This document shows positions 11,079 through 25,313 of a DNA stretch of 64,000 nucleotides, piece after piece. Both the position numbers and the translations under genes were made by a program. The notes beneath the pieces were generated by a model, which worked only from the letters and a program-made list of their open reading frames with translations, was not told the origin of the DNA and did no database searches. The stretch covers positions 62,001-126,000 of the forward strand of contig JAYKNF010000017.1 in NCBI GenBank assembly GCA_036172665.1, in the 5' to 3' direction. The DNA comes from Prosopocoilus inquinatus. Taxonomy: Eukaryota > Arthropoda > Insecta > Coleoptera > Lucanidae. Each line of letters starts with the position of its first letter. Position 1 is the stretch's first letter.

Positions 11079-14058
11079 CGAAAAATAACATGATAGATGA
11101 GTAAGGATCGATTAGATACATCACAGGAACAACGCTAGCGCGTGTTGTTTCGTTTAAAACTATTTCCGGCTTCTGCTGCGTCCGAAAACTTCGTGTCTCA
11201 CTTCAGAGTTACTGGAGCCCATCCAAACGTCAAATAACATGATAGATGAGTAAGGATCGATTAGATACATCACAGGAACAACGCTAATACGTGTTGTTTC
11301 GTTCAAAACTATTTCCAGCTTCTGCTGCGTCCGAAAACTTTGTATCTCACATCAGAGTTACTGGAGTCCATCCAAACGTCAAATAACATGATAGATGAGT
11401 AAGGATCGATTAGATACATCACAGGAACAACGCTAATACGTGTTGTTTCGTTTAAAACTATTTCCAGCTCCTGCTGAGTCCAAAAACTTCGTATCTCACA
11501 TCAGAGTTACTAGAGTCCATCGAAACGTCAAATAACATGATAGATGAGTAAGGATCGATTAGATACATCACAGGAACAACGCTAATACGTGTTGTTTCGT
11601 TTAAAACTATTTCCAGCTACTCCTGTATCCGAAAACCTCGTATCTCACATCAGGGATACTGGAGTCCATCCAAACGTCAAATAACATGATAGATAAGTAA
11701 GGATCGATTAGATACAGCACAAGAACAACGCTAATGCGTGTTGTTTCGTTCAAAACTATTTCCAGCTTCTGCTGCGTCCAAAAATTTCGTATCTCACATC
11801 AGAGTTACTAGAGTCCATCGAAACGTCAAATAACATGATAGATGAGTAAGGATCGATTAGATACATCACAGGAACAACGCTAATGCGTGTTGTTTCATTT
11901 AAAACTATTTCCAGCTCCTGCTGCGTCCGAAAACTTTGTATCTCACATCAGAGTTACTGGAGTCCATCCAAACGTCAAATAACATGATAGATGGGTAAGG
12001 ATCGATTAGATACATCACATGAACAACGACAATACGTGTTGTTTCGTTTAAAACTATTTCCAGCTCCTGCTGCGTCCAAAAACTTCGTATCTCACATCAG
12101 AGTTACTAGAGTCCATCGAAACGTCAAATAACATGATAGATGAGTAAGGATCGATTAGATACATCACAGGAACAACGCTAACGCGTGTTGTTTCGTTTAA
12201 AACTATTTCCGGCTTCTGCTGCGTCCGAAAATTTCGTATCTCACATCATAGTTAGTGGTGTCCATCGAAACGTCAAATAACATAGTAGATAAGTAAGGAT
12301 CGATTAGATGCATCACAGGAACAACGCTAATGCGTATTGTTTCGTTTAAAACTATTTCCAGCTCCTCCTATGTCCGAAAATTTCGTATCTCACATCAGAG
12401 TTACTGGAGTCCATCCGAACGTCAAATAATATGATAGATGAGTAAGGATCGATTAGATACATCACAGGAACAACGCTAATGCGTGTTGTTTCATTTAAAA
12501 CTATTTCCAGCTCCTGCTGCGTCCGAAAACTTTGTATCTCACATCAGAGTTACTGGAGTCCATCCAAACGTCAAATAACATGATAGATGAGTAAGGATCG
12601 ATTAGATGCATCACAGGAACAACGCTAATGCGTATTGTTTCATTTAAAACTATTTCCAGCTCCTGCTGCGTCCAAAAACTTCGTATCTCACATCAGAGCT
12701 ACTAGAGTCCATCGAAACGTCAAATAACATGATAGATGAGTAAGGATCGATTAGATACATCACAGGAACAACGCTAATACGTGTTGTTTCGTTCAAAACT
12801 ATTTCCGGCTTCTGCTGCGTTCGAAAACTTCGTATCTCACATCATAGTTACTGGTGTCCATCGAAACGTCAAATAACATAGTAGATAAGTAAGGATCGAT
12901 TAGATACATCACAGGAACAACGCTAATACGTGTTGTTTCGTTCAAAACTATTTCCAGCTTCTGCTGCGTCCGAAAACTTCGTATCTCACTTCAGAGTTGC
13001 TGGAGCCCATCCAAACGTCAAATAACATGATAGATAAGTAAGGATCGATTAGATACATCACAGGAACAACGCTAATGCGTATTGTTTCGTTTAAAACTAT
13101 TTCCAGCTCCTCCTGTGTCCGAAAATTTCGTATCTCACATCAGAGTTACTGGAGTCCATCCAAACGTCAAATAACATGATAGATGAGTAAGGATCGATTA
13201 GATGCATCACAGGAACAACGCTAATGCGTATTGTTTCATTTAAAACTATTTCCAGCTCCTGCTGCGTCCAAAAACTTCGTATCTCACATCAGAGCTACTA
13301 GAGTCCATCGAAACGTCAAATAACATGATAGATGAGTAAGGATCGATTAGATGCATCACAGGAACAACGCTAATGCGTATTGTCTCATTTAAAACTATTT
13401 CCAGCTCCTGCTGCGTCCACAAACTTCGTATCTCACATCAGAGCTACTAGAGTCCATCGAAACGTCAAATAACATGATAGATGAGTAAGGATCGATTAGA
13501 TACATCACAGGAACAACGCTAATACGTGTTGTTTCGTTCAAAACTATTTCCGGCTTCTGCTGCGTTCGAAAACTTCGTATCTCACATCATAGTTACTGGT
13601 GTCCATCGAAACGTCAAATAACATAGTAGATAAGTAAGGATCGATTAGATACATCACAGGAACTACGCTAATGCGTGTTGTTTCATTTAAAACTATTTCC
13701 AGCTTCTACTGCGTCCGAGAACTTCGTATCTCACATCAGAGTTACTAGAGTCTATAGAAACGTCAAATAACATGATAGATAAGTAAGGATCGATTAGATA
13801 CATCACAGGAACAACGCTAATGCGTATTGTTTCGTTTAAAACTATTTCCAGCTCCTCCTGTGTCCGAAAATTTCGTATCTCACATCAGAGTTACTGGAGT
13901 CCATCCGAACGTCAAATAATATGATAGATGATTAAGGATCGATTAGATACATCACAGGAACAACGCTAATGCGTGTTGTGTCATTTAAAACTATTTCCAG
14001 CTTCTGCTGCGTCCGAAAACTTCGTATCTCACATCAGAGCTACTAGAGTCCATCGATA
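11079..14058 (+). repeat. Mixed monomer block, copy A of a 3-kb duplication
   Basis: This block matches 36607 to about 39.25 kb. The offset is 25528 at the left edge, 25379 from about 11.35 kb on, and 25230 by 13.97 kb: the second copy has lost one monomer twice. Marker pairs are AAAACCTCGT (11632, 37011), CTCCTCCTATG (12362, 37741) and GCGTGTTGTG (13971, 39201). The second single-monomer difference is one of the doubled GATGCATCAC monomers near 13.2-13.5 kb. Confidence 0.88.
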
Positions 14059-14952
14059 CGTCAAATAACATAGTAGATAAGTAAGGATCGATTAGATACA
14101 TCACAGGAACAACGCTAATACGTGTTGTTTCGTTCAAAACTATTTCCAGCTTCTGCTGCGTCCGAAAACTTCGTATCTCACTTCAGAGTTGCTGGAGGCC
14201 ATCCAAACGTCAAATAACATGATAGATAAGTAAGGATCGATTAGATACATCACAGGAACAACGCTAATGCGTGTTGTTTCATTTAAAACTATTTCCAGCT
14301 TCTACTGCGTCCGAGAACTTCGTATCTCACATCAGGGTTACTGGAGTCCATCCAAACGTCAAATATCATAATAGATAAGTAAGGATCGATTAGATACATC
14401 ACAGGAACAACGCTAATGCGTATTGTTTCGTTTAAAACTATTTCCAGCTCCTCCTGTGTCCGAAAATTTCGTATCTCACATCAGAGTTACTGGTGTCCAT
14501 CGAAACGTCAAATAACATAGTAGATAAGTAAGGATCGATTAGATACATCACAGGAACAACGCTAATACGTGTTGTTTCGTTCAAAACTATTTCCAGCTTC
14601 TGCTGCGTCCGAAAACTTCGTATCTCACTTCAGAGTTGCTGGAGGCCATCCAAACGTCAAATAACATGATAGATAAGTAAGGATCGATTAGATACATCAC
14701 AGGAACAACGCTAATGCGTGTTGTTTCATTTAAAACTATTTCCAGCTTCTACTGCGTCCGAGAACTTCGTATCTCACATCAGGGTTACTGGAGTCCATCC
14801 AAACGTCAAATATCATAATAGATAAGTAAGGATCGATTAGATACATCACAGGAACAACGCTAATGCGTATTGTTTCGTTTAAAACTATCTCCAGCTCCTC
14901 CTGTGTCCGAAAATTTCGTATCTCACATCAGAGTTACTGGAGTCCATCCGAA
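14059..14952 (+). repeat. Three-monomer block (447 bp) in two tandem copies
   Basis: 14059-14505 and 14506-14952 carry the same three types in order: CATAGTAGATAAG with GCTGGAGGCC, then TTTCATTT with TCTACTGCG, then the rare AAATATCATA (14361, 14808; exactly 447 apart) with CTCCTCCTGTG. The copies differ at the end, GGTGTCC against GGAGTCC. The related single block lies at 6.3-6.75 kb. Confidence 0.9.
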
Positions 14953-16126
14953 CGTCAAATAATATGATAGATGAGTAAGGATCGATTAGATACATCACAG
15001 GAACAACGCTAATGCGTGTTGTTTCATTTAAAACTATTTCCAGCTTCTGCTGCGTCCGAGAACTTCGTATCTCACATCAGGGTTACTGGAGTCCATCCAA
15101 ACGTCAAATAACATAATAGATAAGTAAGGATCGATTAGATACAGCACAGGAGCAACGCTAATGCGTTTTGTTTCATTTAAAACTATTTCCAGCTTCTGCT
15201 GCGTCCGAGAACTTCGTATCTCACATCAGAGTTACTGGAGTCCACCGAAACGTCAAATAACATGATAGATAAGTAAGGATCGATTTGATACATCACAGGA
15301 ACAACGCTAATGCGTATTGTTTCGTTTAAAACTATTTCCAGCTCCTCCTGTGTCCGAAAATTTCGTATCTCACATCAGAGTTACTGGTGTCCATCCAAAC
15401 GTCAAATAACATGATAGATGAGTAAGGATCGATTAGATACATCACAGGAACAACGCTAAAACGTGTTGTTTCGTTTAAAACTATTTCCAGCTCCTGCTGC
15501 GTCCAAAAACTTCGTATCTCACATCAGAGCTACTAGAGTCCATCGAAACGTCAAATAACATGATAGATGAGTAAGGATCGATTAGATACATCACAGGAAC
15601 AACGCTAATACGTGTTGTTTCGTTTAAAACTATTTCCGGGTTCTGCTGCGTTCGAAAATTTCGTATCTCACATCATAGTTACTGGTGTCCATCGAAACGT
15701 CAAATAACATAGTAGATAAGTAAGGATCGATTAGATACATCACAGGAACAACGCTAATACGTGTTGTTTCGTTCAAAACTATTTCCAGCTTCTGCTGCGT
15801 CCGAAAACTTCGTATCTCACTTCAGAGTTGCTGGAGCCCATCCAAACGTCAAATAACATGATAGATAAGTAAGGATCGATTAGATACATCACAGGAACAA
15901 CGCTAATGCTTATTGTTTCGTTTAAAACTATTTCCAGCTTCTGCTGCGTCCGAGAACTTCGTATCTCACATCAGGGTTACTGGAGTCCATCCAAACGTCA
16001 AATAACATAATAGATAAGTAAGGATCGATTAGATACAGCACAGGAGCAACGCTAATGCGTTTTGTTTAATTTAAAACTATTTCCAGCTTCTGCTGCGTCC
16101 GAGAACTTCGTATCTCACATCAGAGT
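14387..16126 (+). repeat. Copy of the 6.2-8.1 kb monomer order
   Basis: The offset of 8195 (55 monomers) holds at GGAGGCC (6446, 14641) and at CCGGG (7441, 15636). It drops to 8046 at GCGTTTTGTT followed by TAATTT (8011, 16057), showing one monomer lost here. It is one of several dispersed copies of this module in the left half of the window. Confidence 0.82.
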
Positions 16127-16449
16127 TACTGGAGTCCACCGAAACGTCAAATAACATGATAGATAAGTAAGGATCGATTAGATACATCACAGGAACAACG
16201 CTAATGCGTATTGTTTCGTTTAAAACTATTTCCAGCTCCTCCTGTGTCCGAAAATTTCGTATCTCACATCAGAGTTACTGGAGTCCATCCAAACGTCAAA
16301 TAACATGATAGATAAGTAAGGATCGATTAGATACATCACAGGAACAACGCTAATGCGTGTTGTTTCATTTAAAACTATTTCCAGCTTCTACTGCGTCCGA
16401 GAACTTCGTATCTCACATCAGAGTTACTAGAGTCCATCGAAACGTCAAA

Positions 16450-17630
16450 TAACATGATAGATAAGTAAGGATCGATTAGATACATCACAGGAACAACGCT
16501 AATACGTGTTGTTTCGTTTAAAACTATTTCCGGCTTCTGCTGCGTTCGAAAATTTCGTATCTCACATCATAGTTACTGGTGTCCATCGAAACGTCAAATA
16601 ACATAGTAGATAAGTAAGGATCGATTAGATACATCACAGGAACAACGCTAATACGTGTTGTTTCGTTCAAAACTATTTCCAGCTTCTGCTGCGTCCGAAA
16701 ACTTCGTATCTCAATTCAGAGTTGCTGGAGCCCATCCAAACGTCAAATAACATGATAGATAAGTAAGGATCGATTAGATACATCACAGGAACAACGCTAA
16801 TACGTGTTGTTTCGTTCAAAACTATTTTCAGCTTCTGCTGTGTCCGAAAACTTCGTATCTCACTTCAGAGTTACTGGAGCCCATCCAAACGTCAAATAAT
16901 ATGATAGATGAGTACGGATCGATTAGATACATCACAGGAACAACGCTAATACGTGTTGTTTCGTTTAAAACTATTTCCAGCTTCTGCTGCGTCCGAAAAC
17001 TTCGTATCTCACATCAGAGTTACTAGAGTCCATCGAAACGTCAAATAACATGATAGATGAGTAAGGATCGATTAGATACATCACAGGAACAACGCTAATG
17101 CGTGTTGTTTCATTTAAAACTATTTTCAGCTCCTGCTGCGTCCGAAAACTTTGTATCTCACATCAGAGTTACTGGAGTCCATCCAAACGTCAAATAACAT
17201 GATAGATGAGTAAGGATCGATTAGATACATCACAGGAACAACTATAATAAGTGTTGTTTCATTTAAAACTATTTCCAGCTCCTGCTGCGTCCGAAAACTT
17301 TGTATCTCACATCAGAGTTACTGGAGTCCATCCAAACGTCAAATAACATGATAGATGAGTAAGGATCGATTAGATACATCACAGGAACAACGTTAATACG
17401 TGTTGTTTCGTTCAAAACTATTTCCAGCTTCTGCTGCGTCCGAAAACTTTGTATCTCACATCAGAGTTGCTGGAGCCCATCCAAACGTCAAATAACATGA
17501 TAGATAAGTAAGGATCGATTAGATACATCACAGGAACAACGCTAATACGTGTTGTTTCGTTTAAAACTATTTCCACCTTCTGCTGCGTCCGAGAACTTCG
17601 TATCTCACATCAGAGTTACTAGAGTCCATC
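16450..17630 (+). repeat. Satellite region holding both parents of the 200-bp monomer
   Basis: The TCTCAATTCAG monomer here (mark at 16710) matches those at 716 and 22370. The following unit has ATTTTCAGCTTCTGCTG and continues normally into TGTCCG. Four monomers later, at 17386, a monomer with AACAACGTTAATACG and ACTTTGTATC is followed by GTTGCTGGAGCCC. Joining the first at TTCTGCTG to the second at AACAACG, which removes 545 bp (4 x 149 - 51), reproduces the 200-bp unit. All units here are 149 bp. Confidence 0.85.
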
Positions 17631-17678
17631 GAAACGTCAAATAACATGATAGATAAGTAAGGATCGATTAGATACATC

Positions 17679-18965
17679 ACAGGAACAACGCTAATACGTG
17701 TTGTTTCGTTCAAAACTATTTTCAGCTTCTGCTGTGTCCGAAAACTTCGTATCTCACTTCAGAGTTACTGGAGCCCATCCAAACGTCAAATAATATGATA
17801 GATGAGTAAGGATCGATTAGATACATCACAGGAACAACGCTAATACGTGTTGTTTCGTTTAAAACTATTTCCACCTTCTGCTGCGTCCGAAAACTTCGTA
17901 TCTCACTTCAGAGTTACTGGAGCCCATCCAAACGTCAAATAACATGATAGATGAGTAAGGATCGATTAGATACATCACAGGAACAACGCTAATGCGTGTT
18001 GTTAAGTTGAAAACTATTTCCCGCTTCTGCTGCGTCTGAAAATTTCGTGTCTCACATTAGAGTTACTGGAGTCCATCCAAACGTCAAATAACATGATAGA
18101 TAAGTAAGGATCGATTAGATACAGCACAGGAGCAACGCTAATGCGTGTTGTTTCATTTAAAACTATTTCCAGCTTCTGCTGCGTCCGAGAACTTCGTATC
18201 TCACATCAGAGTTACTAGAGTCCATCGAAACGCCAAATAACATGATAGATGAGTAAGGATCGATTAGATACATCACACAAACAACGCTAGCGCGTGTTGT
18301 TTCGTTTAAAACTATTTCCGGCTTCTGCTGCGTCCGAAAACTTCGTGTCTCACTTCAGAGTTACTGGAGCCCATCCAAACGTCAAATAACATGATAGATG
18401 AGTAAGGATCGATTAGATACATCACAGGAACAACGCTAATACGTGTTGTTTCGTTCAAAACTATTTCCAGCTTCTGCTGCGTCCGAAAACTTTGTATCTC
18501 ACATCAGAGTTACTGGAGTCCATCCAAACGTCAAATAACATGATAGATGAGTAAGGATCGATTAGATACATCACAGGAACAACGCTAATACGTGTTGTTT
18601 CGTTTAAAACTATTTCCAGCTCCTGCTGCGTCCAAAAACTTCGTATCTCACATCAGAGTTACTAGAGTCCATCGAAACGTCAAATAACATGATAGATGAG
18701 TAAGGATCGATTAGATACAGCACAGGAGCAACGCTAATGCGTGTTGTTTCATTTAAAACTATTTCCAGCTTCTGCTGCGTCCGAGAACTTCGTATCTCAC
18801 ATCAGAGTTACTAGAGTCCATCGAAACGCCAAATAACATGATAGAGAGTAAGGATCGATTAGATACATCACAGGAACAACGCTAACGCGTGTTGTTTCGT
18901 TTAAAACTATTTCCAGCTTCTGCTGCGTCCGAGAACTTCGTATCTCACATCAGAGATACTGGAGT
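17679..18965 (+). repeat. Local duplicated block, first copy
   Basis: The block opens with the ATTTTCAG/GCTGTGTCC type (17718), then CCACCTTC, then the unique GTTGTTAAGTTGAAAAC mark (18001 region), and ends with the 148-bp monomer. The same run recurs at 20062-21050 with an offset of 2383 (16 monomers minus 1 bp). The offset changes to 2085 after two monomers (about 18.08-18.37 kb) that are missing from the second copy. Confidence 0.87.
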
Positions 18966-18974
18966 CCACCGAAA
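18827..18974 (+). repeat. 148-bp monomer with 1-bp deletion
   Basis: ATAGATGAGTAAGG reads ATAGAGAGTAAGG near 18841, so the unit is 148 bp. The identical lesion occurs at 20912-21059, showing it was copied with its block rather than arising twice. Confidence 0.95.
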
Positions 18975-20061
18975 CGTCAAATAACATGATAGATAAGTAA
19001 GGATCGATTAGATACATCACAGGAACAACGCTAATGCGTATTGTTTCGTTTAAAACTATTTCCAGCTCCTCCTGTGTCCGAAAATTTCGTATCTCACATC
19101 AGAGTTACTGGTGTCCATCGAAACGTCAAATAACATAGTAGATAAGTAAGGATCGATTAGATACATCACAGGAACAACGCTAATACGTGTTGTTTCGTTC
19201 AAAACTATTTCCAGCTTCTGCTGCGTCCGAAAACTTCGTATCTCACTTCAGAGTTGCTGGAGGCCATCCAAACGTCAAATAACATGATAGATAAGTAAGG
19301 ATCGATTAGATACATCACAGGAACAACGCTAATGCGTGTTGTTTCATTTAAAACTATTTCCAGCTTCTACTGCGTCCGAGAACTTCGTATCTCACATCAG
19401 GGTTACTGGAGTCCATCCAAACGTCAAATAACATAATAGATAAGTAAGGATCGATTAGATACATCACAGGAACAACGCTAATGCGTATTGTTTCGTTTAA
19501 AACTATCTCCAGCTCCTCCTGTGTCCGAAAATTTCGTATCTCACATCAGAGTTACTGGAGTCCATCCGAACGTCAAATAATATGATAGATGAGTAAGGAT
19601 CGATTAGATACATCACAGGAACAACGCTAATGCGTGTTGTTTCATTTAAAACTATTTCCAGCTTCTGCTGCGTCCGATAACTTCGTATCTCACATCAGGG
19701 TTACTGGAGTCCATCCAAACGTCAAATAACATAATAGATAAGTAAGGATCGATTAGATACAGCACAGGAGCAACGCTAATGCGTTTTGTTTCATTTAAAA
19801 CTATTTCCAGCTTCTGCTGCGTCCGAGAACTTCGTATCTCACATCAGAGTTACTGGAGTCCACCGAAACGTCAAATAACATGATAGATAAGTAAGGATCG
19901 ATTAGATACATCACAGGAACAACGCTAATGCGTATTGTTTCGTTTAAAACTATTTCCAGCTCCTCCTGTGTCCGAAAATTTCGTATCTCACATCAGAGTT
20001 ACTGGAGTCCATCCAAACGTCAAATAACATGATAGATGAGTAAGGATCGATTAGATACATC

Positions 20062-21050
20062 ACAGGAACAACGCTAATACGTGTTGTTTCGTTCAAAACT
20101 ATTTTCAGCTTCTGCTGTGTCCGAAAACTTCGTATCTCACTTCAGAGTTACTGGAGCCCATCCAAACGTCAAATAATATGATAGATGAGTAAGGATCGAT
20201 TAGATACATCACAGGAACAACGCTAATACGTGTTGTTTCGTTTAAAACTATTTCCACCTTCTGCTGCGTCCGAAAACTTCGTATCTCACTTCAGAGTTAC
20301 TGGAGCCCATCCAAACGTCAAATAACATGATAGATGAGTAAGGATCGATTAGATACATCACAGGAACAACGCTAATGCGTGTTGTTAAGTTGAAAACTAT
20401 TTCCCGCTTCTGCTGCGTCTGAAAATTTCGTGTCTCACATTAGAGTTACTGGAGTCCATCCAAACGTCAAATAACATGATAGATGAGTAAGGATCGATTA
20501 GATACATCACAGGAACAACGCTAATACGTGTTGTTTCGTTCAAAACTATTTCCAGCTTCTGCTGCGTCCGAAAACTTTGTATCTCACATCAGAGTTACTG
20601 GAGTCCATCCAAACGTCAAATAACATGATAGATGAGTAAGGATCGATTAGATACATCACAGGAACAACGCTAATACGTGTTGTTTCGTTTAAAACTATTT
20701 CCAGCTCCTGCTGCGTCCAAAAACTTCGTATCTCACATCAGAGTTACTAGAGTCCATCGAAACGTCAAATAACATGATAGATGAGTAAGGATCGATTAGA
20801 TACAGCACAGGAGCAACGCTAATGCGTGTTGTTTCATTTAAAACTATTTCCAGCTTCTGCTGCGTCCGAGAACTTCGTATCTCACATCAGAGTTACTAGA
20901 GTCCATCGAAACGCCAAATAACATGATAGAGAGTAAGGATCGATTAGATACATCACAGGAACAACGCTAACGCGTGTTGTTTCGTTTAAAACTATTTCCA
21001 GCTTCTGCTGCGTCCGAGAACTTCGTATCTCACATCAGAGATACTGGAGT
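20062..21050 (+). repeat. Local duplicated block, second copy, inserted in register
   Basis: This block repeats 17679-18965, including GTTGTTAAGTTG (20381 region) and the 1-bp-deleted monomer, but lacks two monomers. On both sides it interrupts a module that is continuous at 14.6-15.6 kb, so this looks like an insertion of a nearby segment by unequal exchange or templated copying. Confidence 0.85.
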
Positions 21051-21059
21051 CCATCGAAA
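20912..21059 (+). repeat. 148-bp monomer with the same 1-bp deletion
   Basis: The ATAGAGAGTAAGG lesion is shared with 18827-18974. The two are 2085 bp apart, which is 14 monomers minus the one deleted base. Confidence 0.95.
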
Positions 21060-22251
21060 CGTCAAATAACATGATAGATGTGTAAGGATCGATTAGATAC
21101 ATCACAGGAACAACGCTAATACGTGTTGTTTCGTTTAAAACTATTTCCGGGTTCTGCTGCGTTCGAAAATTTCGTATCTCACATCATAGTTACTGGTGTC
21201 CATCGAAACGTCAAATAACATAGTAGATAAGTAAGGATCGATTAGATACATCACAGGAACAACGCTAATACGTGTTGTTTCGTTCAAAACTATTTCCAGC
21301 TTCTGCTGCGTCCGAAAACTTCGTATCTCACTTCAGAGTTGCTGGAGCCCATCCAAACGTCAAATAACATGATAGATAAGTAAAGATCGATTAGTTACAT
21401 CACAGGAACAACGCTAATGCGTGTTGTTTCATTTAAAACTATTTCCAGCTTCTACTGCGTCCGAGAACTTCGTATCTCACATCAGGGTTACTGGAGTCCA
21501 TCCAAACGTCAAATAACATAATAGATAAGTAAGGATCGATTAGATACATCACAGGAACAACGCTAATGCGTATTGTTTCGTTTAAAACTATTTCCAGCTT
21601 CTGCTGCGTCCGAGAACTTCGTATCTCACATCAGGGATACTGGAGTCCATCCAAACGTCAAATAACATAATAGATAAGTAAGGATCGATTAGATACAGCA
21701 CAGGAGCAACGCTAATGCGTTTTGTTTAATTTAAAACTATTTCCAGCTTCTGCTGCGTCCGAGAACTTCGTATCTCACATCAGAGTTACTGGAGTCCACC
21801 GAAACGTCAAATAACATGATAGATAAGTAAGGATCGATTAGATACATCACAGGAACAACGCTAATGCGTATTGTTTCGTTTAAAACTATTTCCAGCTCCT
21901 CCTGTGTCCGAAAATTTCGTATCTCACATCAGAGTTACTGGAGTCCATCCAAACGTCAAATAACATGATAGATAAGTAAGGATCGATTAGATACATCACA
22001 GGAACAACGCTAATGCGTGTTGTTTCATTTAAAACTATTTCCAGCTTCTACTGCGTCCGAGAACTTCGTATCTCACATCAGAGTTACTAGAGTCCATCGA
22101 AACGTCAAATAACATGATAGATAAGTAAGGATCGATTAGATACATCACAGGAACAACGCTAATACGTGTTGTTTCGTTTAAAACTATTTCCGGCTTCTGC
22201 TGCGTTCGAAAATTTCGTATCTCACATCATAGTTACTGGTGTCCATCGAAA

Positions 22252-25200
22252 CGTCAAATAACATAGTAGATAAGTAAGGATCGATTAGATACATCACAGG
22301 AACAACGCTAATACGTGTTGTTTCGTTCAAAACTATTTCCAGCTTCTGCTGCGTCCGAAAACTTCGTATCTCAATTCAGAGTTGCTGGAGCCCATCCAAA
22401 CGTCAAATAACATGATAGATAAGTAAGGATCGATTAGATACATCACAGGAACAACGCTAATACGTGTTGTTTCGTTCAAAACTATTTTCAGCTTCTGCTG
22501 AACAACGTTAATACGTGTTGTTTCGTTCAAAACTATTTCCAGTTTCTGCTGCGTCCGAAAACTTTGTATCTCACATCAGAGTTGCTGGAGCCCATCCAAA
22601 CGTCAAATAACATGATAGATAAGTAAGGATCGATTAGATACATCACAGGAACAACGCTAATGCGTGTTGTTTCATTTAAAACTATTTCCAGCTTCTACTG
22701 CGTCCGAGAACTTCGAATCTCACATCAGAGATACTAGAGTCCATCGAAACGTCAAATATCATGATAGATAAGTAAGGATCGATTAGATACATCACAGGAA
22801 CAACGCTAATACGTGTTGTTTCGTTCAAAACTATTTTCAGCTTCTGCTGTGTCCGAAAACTTCGTATCTCACTTCAGAGTTACTGGAGCCCATCCAAACG
22901 TCAAATAATATGATAGACGAGTAAGGATCGATTAGATACATCACAGGAACAACGCTAATGCGTGTTGTTTCGTTCAAAACTATTTCCAGCTTCTGCTGCG
23001 TCCAAAAACTTCGTATCTCACATCAGAGTTACTAGAGTCCATCGAAACGTCAAATAACATGATAGATGAGTAAGGATCGATTAGATACATCACAGGAACA
23101 ACGCTAATGCGTGTTGTTTCATTTAAAACTATTTCCAGCTCCTGCTGCGTCCGAAAACTTTGTATCTCACATCAGAGTTACTGGAGTCCATCCAAACGTC
23201 AAATAACATGATAGATGAGTAAGGATCGATTAGATACATCACAGGAACAACGATAATACGTGTTGTTTCGTTTAAAGCTATTTCCAGCTCCTGCTGCGTC
23301 CAAAAATTTCGTATCTCACATCAGAGTTACTAGAGTCCATCGAAACGTCAAATAACATGATAGATGAGTAAGGATCGATTAGATACATCACAGGAACAAC
23401 GCTAATACGTGTAGTTTCGTTTAAAACTATTTCCAGCTTCTGCTGCGTCCGAAAACTTCGTATCTCACTTCAGAGTTACTGGAGCCCATCCAAACGTCAA
23501 ATAACATGATAGATGAGTAAGGATCGATTAGATACATCACAGGAACAACGCTAATGCGTGTTGTTTCGTTGAAAACTATTTCCCGCTTCTGCTGCGTCTG
23601 AAAATTTCGTGTCTCACATTAGAGTTACTGGAGTCCATCGAAACGTCAAATAACATAGTAGCTAAGTAAGGATCGATTAGATACATCACAGGAACAACGC
23701 TAATGCGTGTTGTTTCGTTCAAAACTATTTCCAGCTCCTGCTGCGTCCAAAAACTTCGTATCTCACATCAGAGATACTAGAGTCCATCGAAACGTCAAAT
23801 AACATGATAGATGAGTAAGGATCTATTAGATACATCACAGGAACAACGATAATACGTGTTGTTTCGTTTAAAATTATTTCCAGCTCCTGCTGCGTCCAAA
23901 AACTTCGTATCCCACATCAGAGTCACTAGAGTCCATCGAAACGTCAAATAACATGATAGATGAGTAAGGATCGATTAGATACATCACAGGAACAACGCTA
24001 ATGCGTGTTGTTTCATTTAAAACTATTTCCAGCTCCTGCTGCGTCCGAAAACTTTGTATCTCACATCAGAGTTACTGGAGTCCATCCAAACGTCAAATAA
24101 CGTGATAGAGGAGTAAGGATCGATTAGATACATCACAGGAACAACGATAATAAGTGTTATTTCGTTCAAAACTATTTCCAGCTTCTGCTGCGTCCAAAAA
24201 CTTCGTATCTCACATCAGAGTTACTAGAGTCCATCGAAACGTCAAATAACATGATAGATAAGTAAGGATCTATTAGATACATCACAGGAACAACGCTAAT
24301 GCGTGTTGTTTCGTTCAAAACTATTTCCAGCTACTGCTGCGTCCGAAAACTTCGTATCTCACTTCAGAGTTACTGGAGCCCATCCAAACGTCAAATAACA
24401 TAGTAGATAAGTAAGGATCGATTAGATACATCACATTAACAACGCTAATACGTGTTGTTTCGTTCAAAACTATTTCCAGCTTCTGCTGCGTCCGAAAATT
24501 TCGTATCTCACTTCAGAGTTGCTGGAGCCCATCCAAACATCAAATAACATGATAGATAAGTAAGGATCGATTAGATACATCACAGGAACAACGATAATGC
24601 GTGTTGTTTCATTTAAAACTATTTCCAGCTTCTACTGCATCCGAGAACTTCGTATCTCACATCAGGGTTACTGGAGTCCATCCAAACGTCAAATAACATA
24701 ATAGGTAAGTAAGGATCGATTAGATACATCACAGGAACAACGCTAATGCGTATTGTTTCGTTTAAAACTATTTCCAGCTTCTGCTGCGTCCGAGAACTTC
24801 GTATCTCACATCAGAGTTACTGGAGTCCACCGAAACGTCAAATAACATGATAGATAAGTAAGGATCGATTAGATACATCACAGGAACAACGCTAATACGT
24901 GTTGTTTCGTTTAAAACTATTTCCAGCTTCTGCTGCGTCCGAAAACTTCGTATCTCACTTCAGAGTTACTGGAGCCCATCCAAACGTCAAATAACATGAT
25001 AGATGAGCAAGGATCGATTAGATACATCACAGGAACAACGCTAATGCGTGTTGTTTCGTTGAAAACTATTTCCCGCTTCTGCTGCGTCTGAAAATTTCGT
25101 GTCTCACATTAGAGTTACTGGAGTCCTTCGAAACGTCAAATAACATGGTAGCTAAGTAAGGATCGATTAGATACATCACAGGAACAACGCTAATACGTGT

Positions 25201-25313
25201 TGTTTCGTTCAAAACTATTTCCAGCTCCTGCTGCGTCCAAAAACTTCGTATCTCACATCAGAGTTACTAGAGTCCATCGAAACGTCAAATAACATGATAG
25301 ATGAGTAAGGATC
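22252..25313 (+). repeat. Large duplicated segment, copy B part 1
   Basis: This is the partner of 598-3659 at offset 21654. It keeps the 200-bp monomer and the whole monomer order, with scattered single-base differences such as CAGAGATACT near 23770, CATTAACAACG near 24435 and AATAGGTAAG near 24703. At the right edge (within monomer 25283-25431) the order jumps ahead by exactly 12 monomers relative to copy A. Confidence 0.9.
22401..22600 (+). repeat. 200-bp long monomer, second copy
   Basis: It has the same internal 51-bp partial doubling as 747-946, with the same join TTCTGCTG/AACAACGTT and the same two diagnostic differences between halves. It sits exactly 21654 bp from the first copy, so both come from one event before the segment was duplicated. 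The one difference I noticed is AGTTTCTG against AGCTTCTG after the join. Confidence 0.97.

Larger units (their letters stand above)
18975..22251 (+). repeat. Third copy of the 6.2-8.1 / 14.4-16.4 kb module, with insertion
   Basis: GGAGGCC at 19259 is 31 monomers (minus 1 bp) after that at 14641, and CCGGG at 21147 is 37 monomers (minus 2 bp) after 15636. The interval between the two marks is therefore six monomers longer here. The extra material is the block at 20062-21050. The module then continues through GCGTTTTGTT/TAATTT at 21717 into the monomer types that precede the second 200-bp unit. Confidence 0.82.
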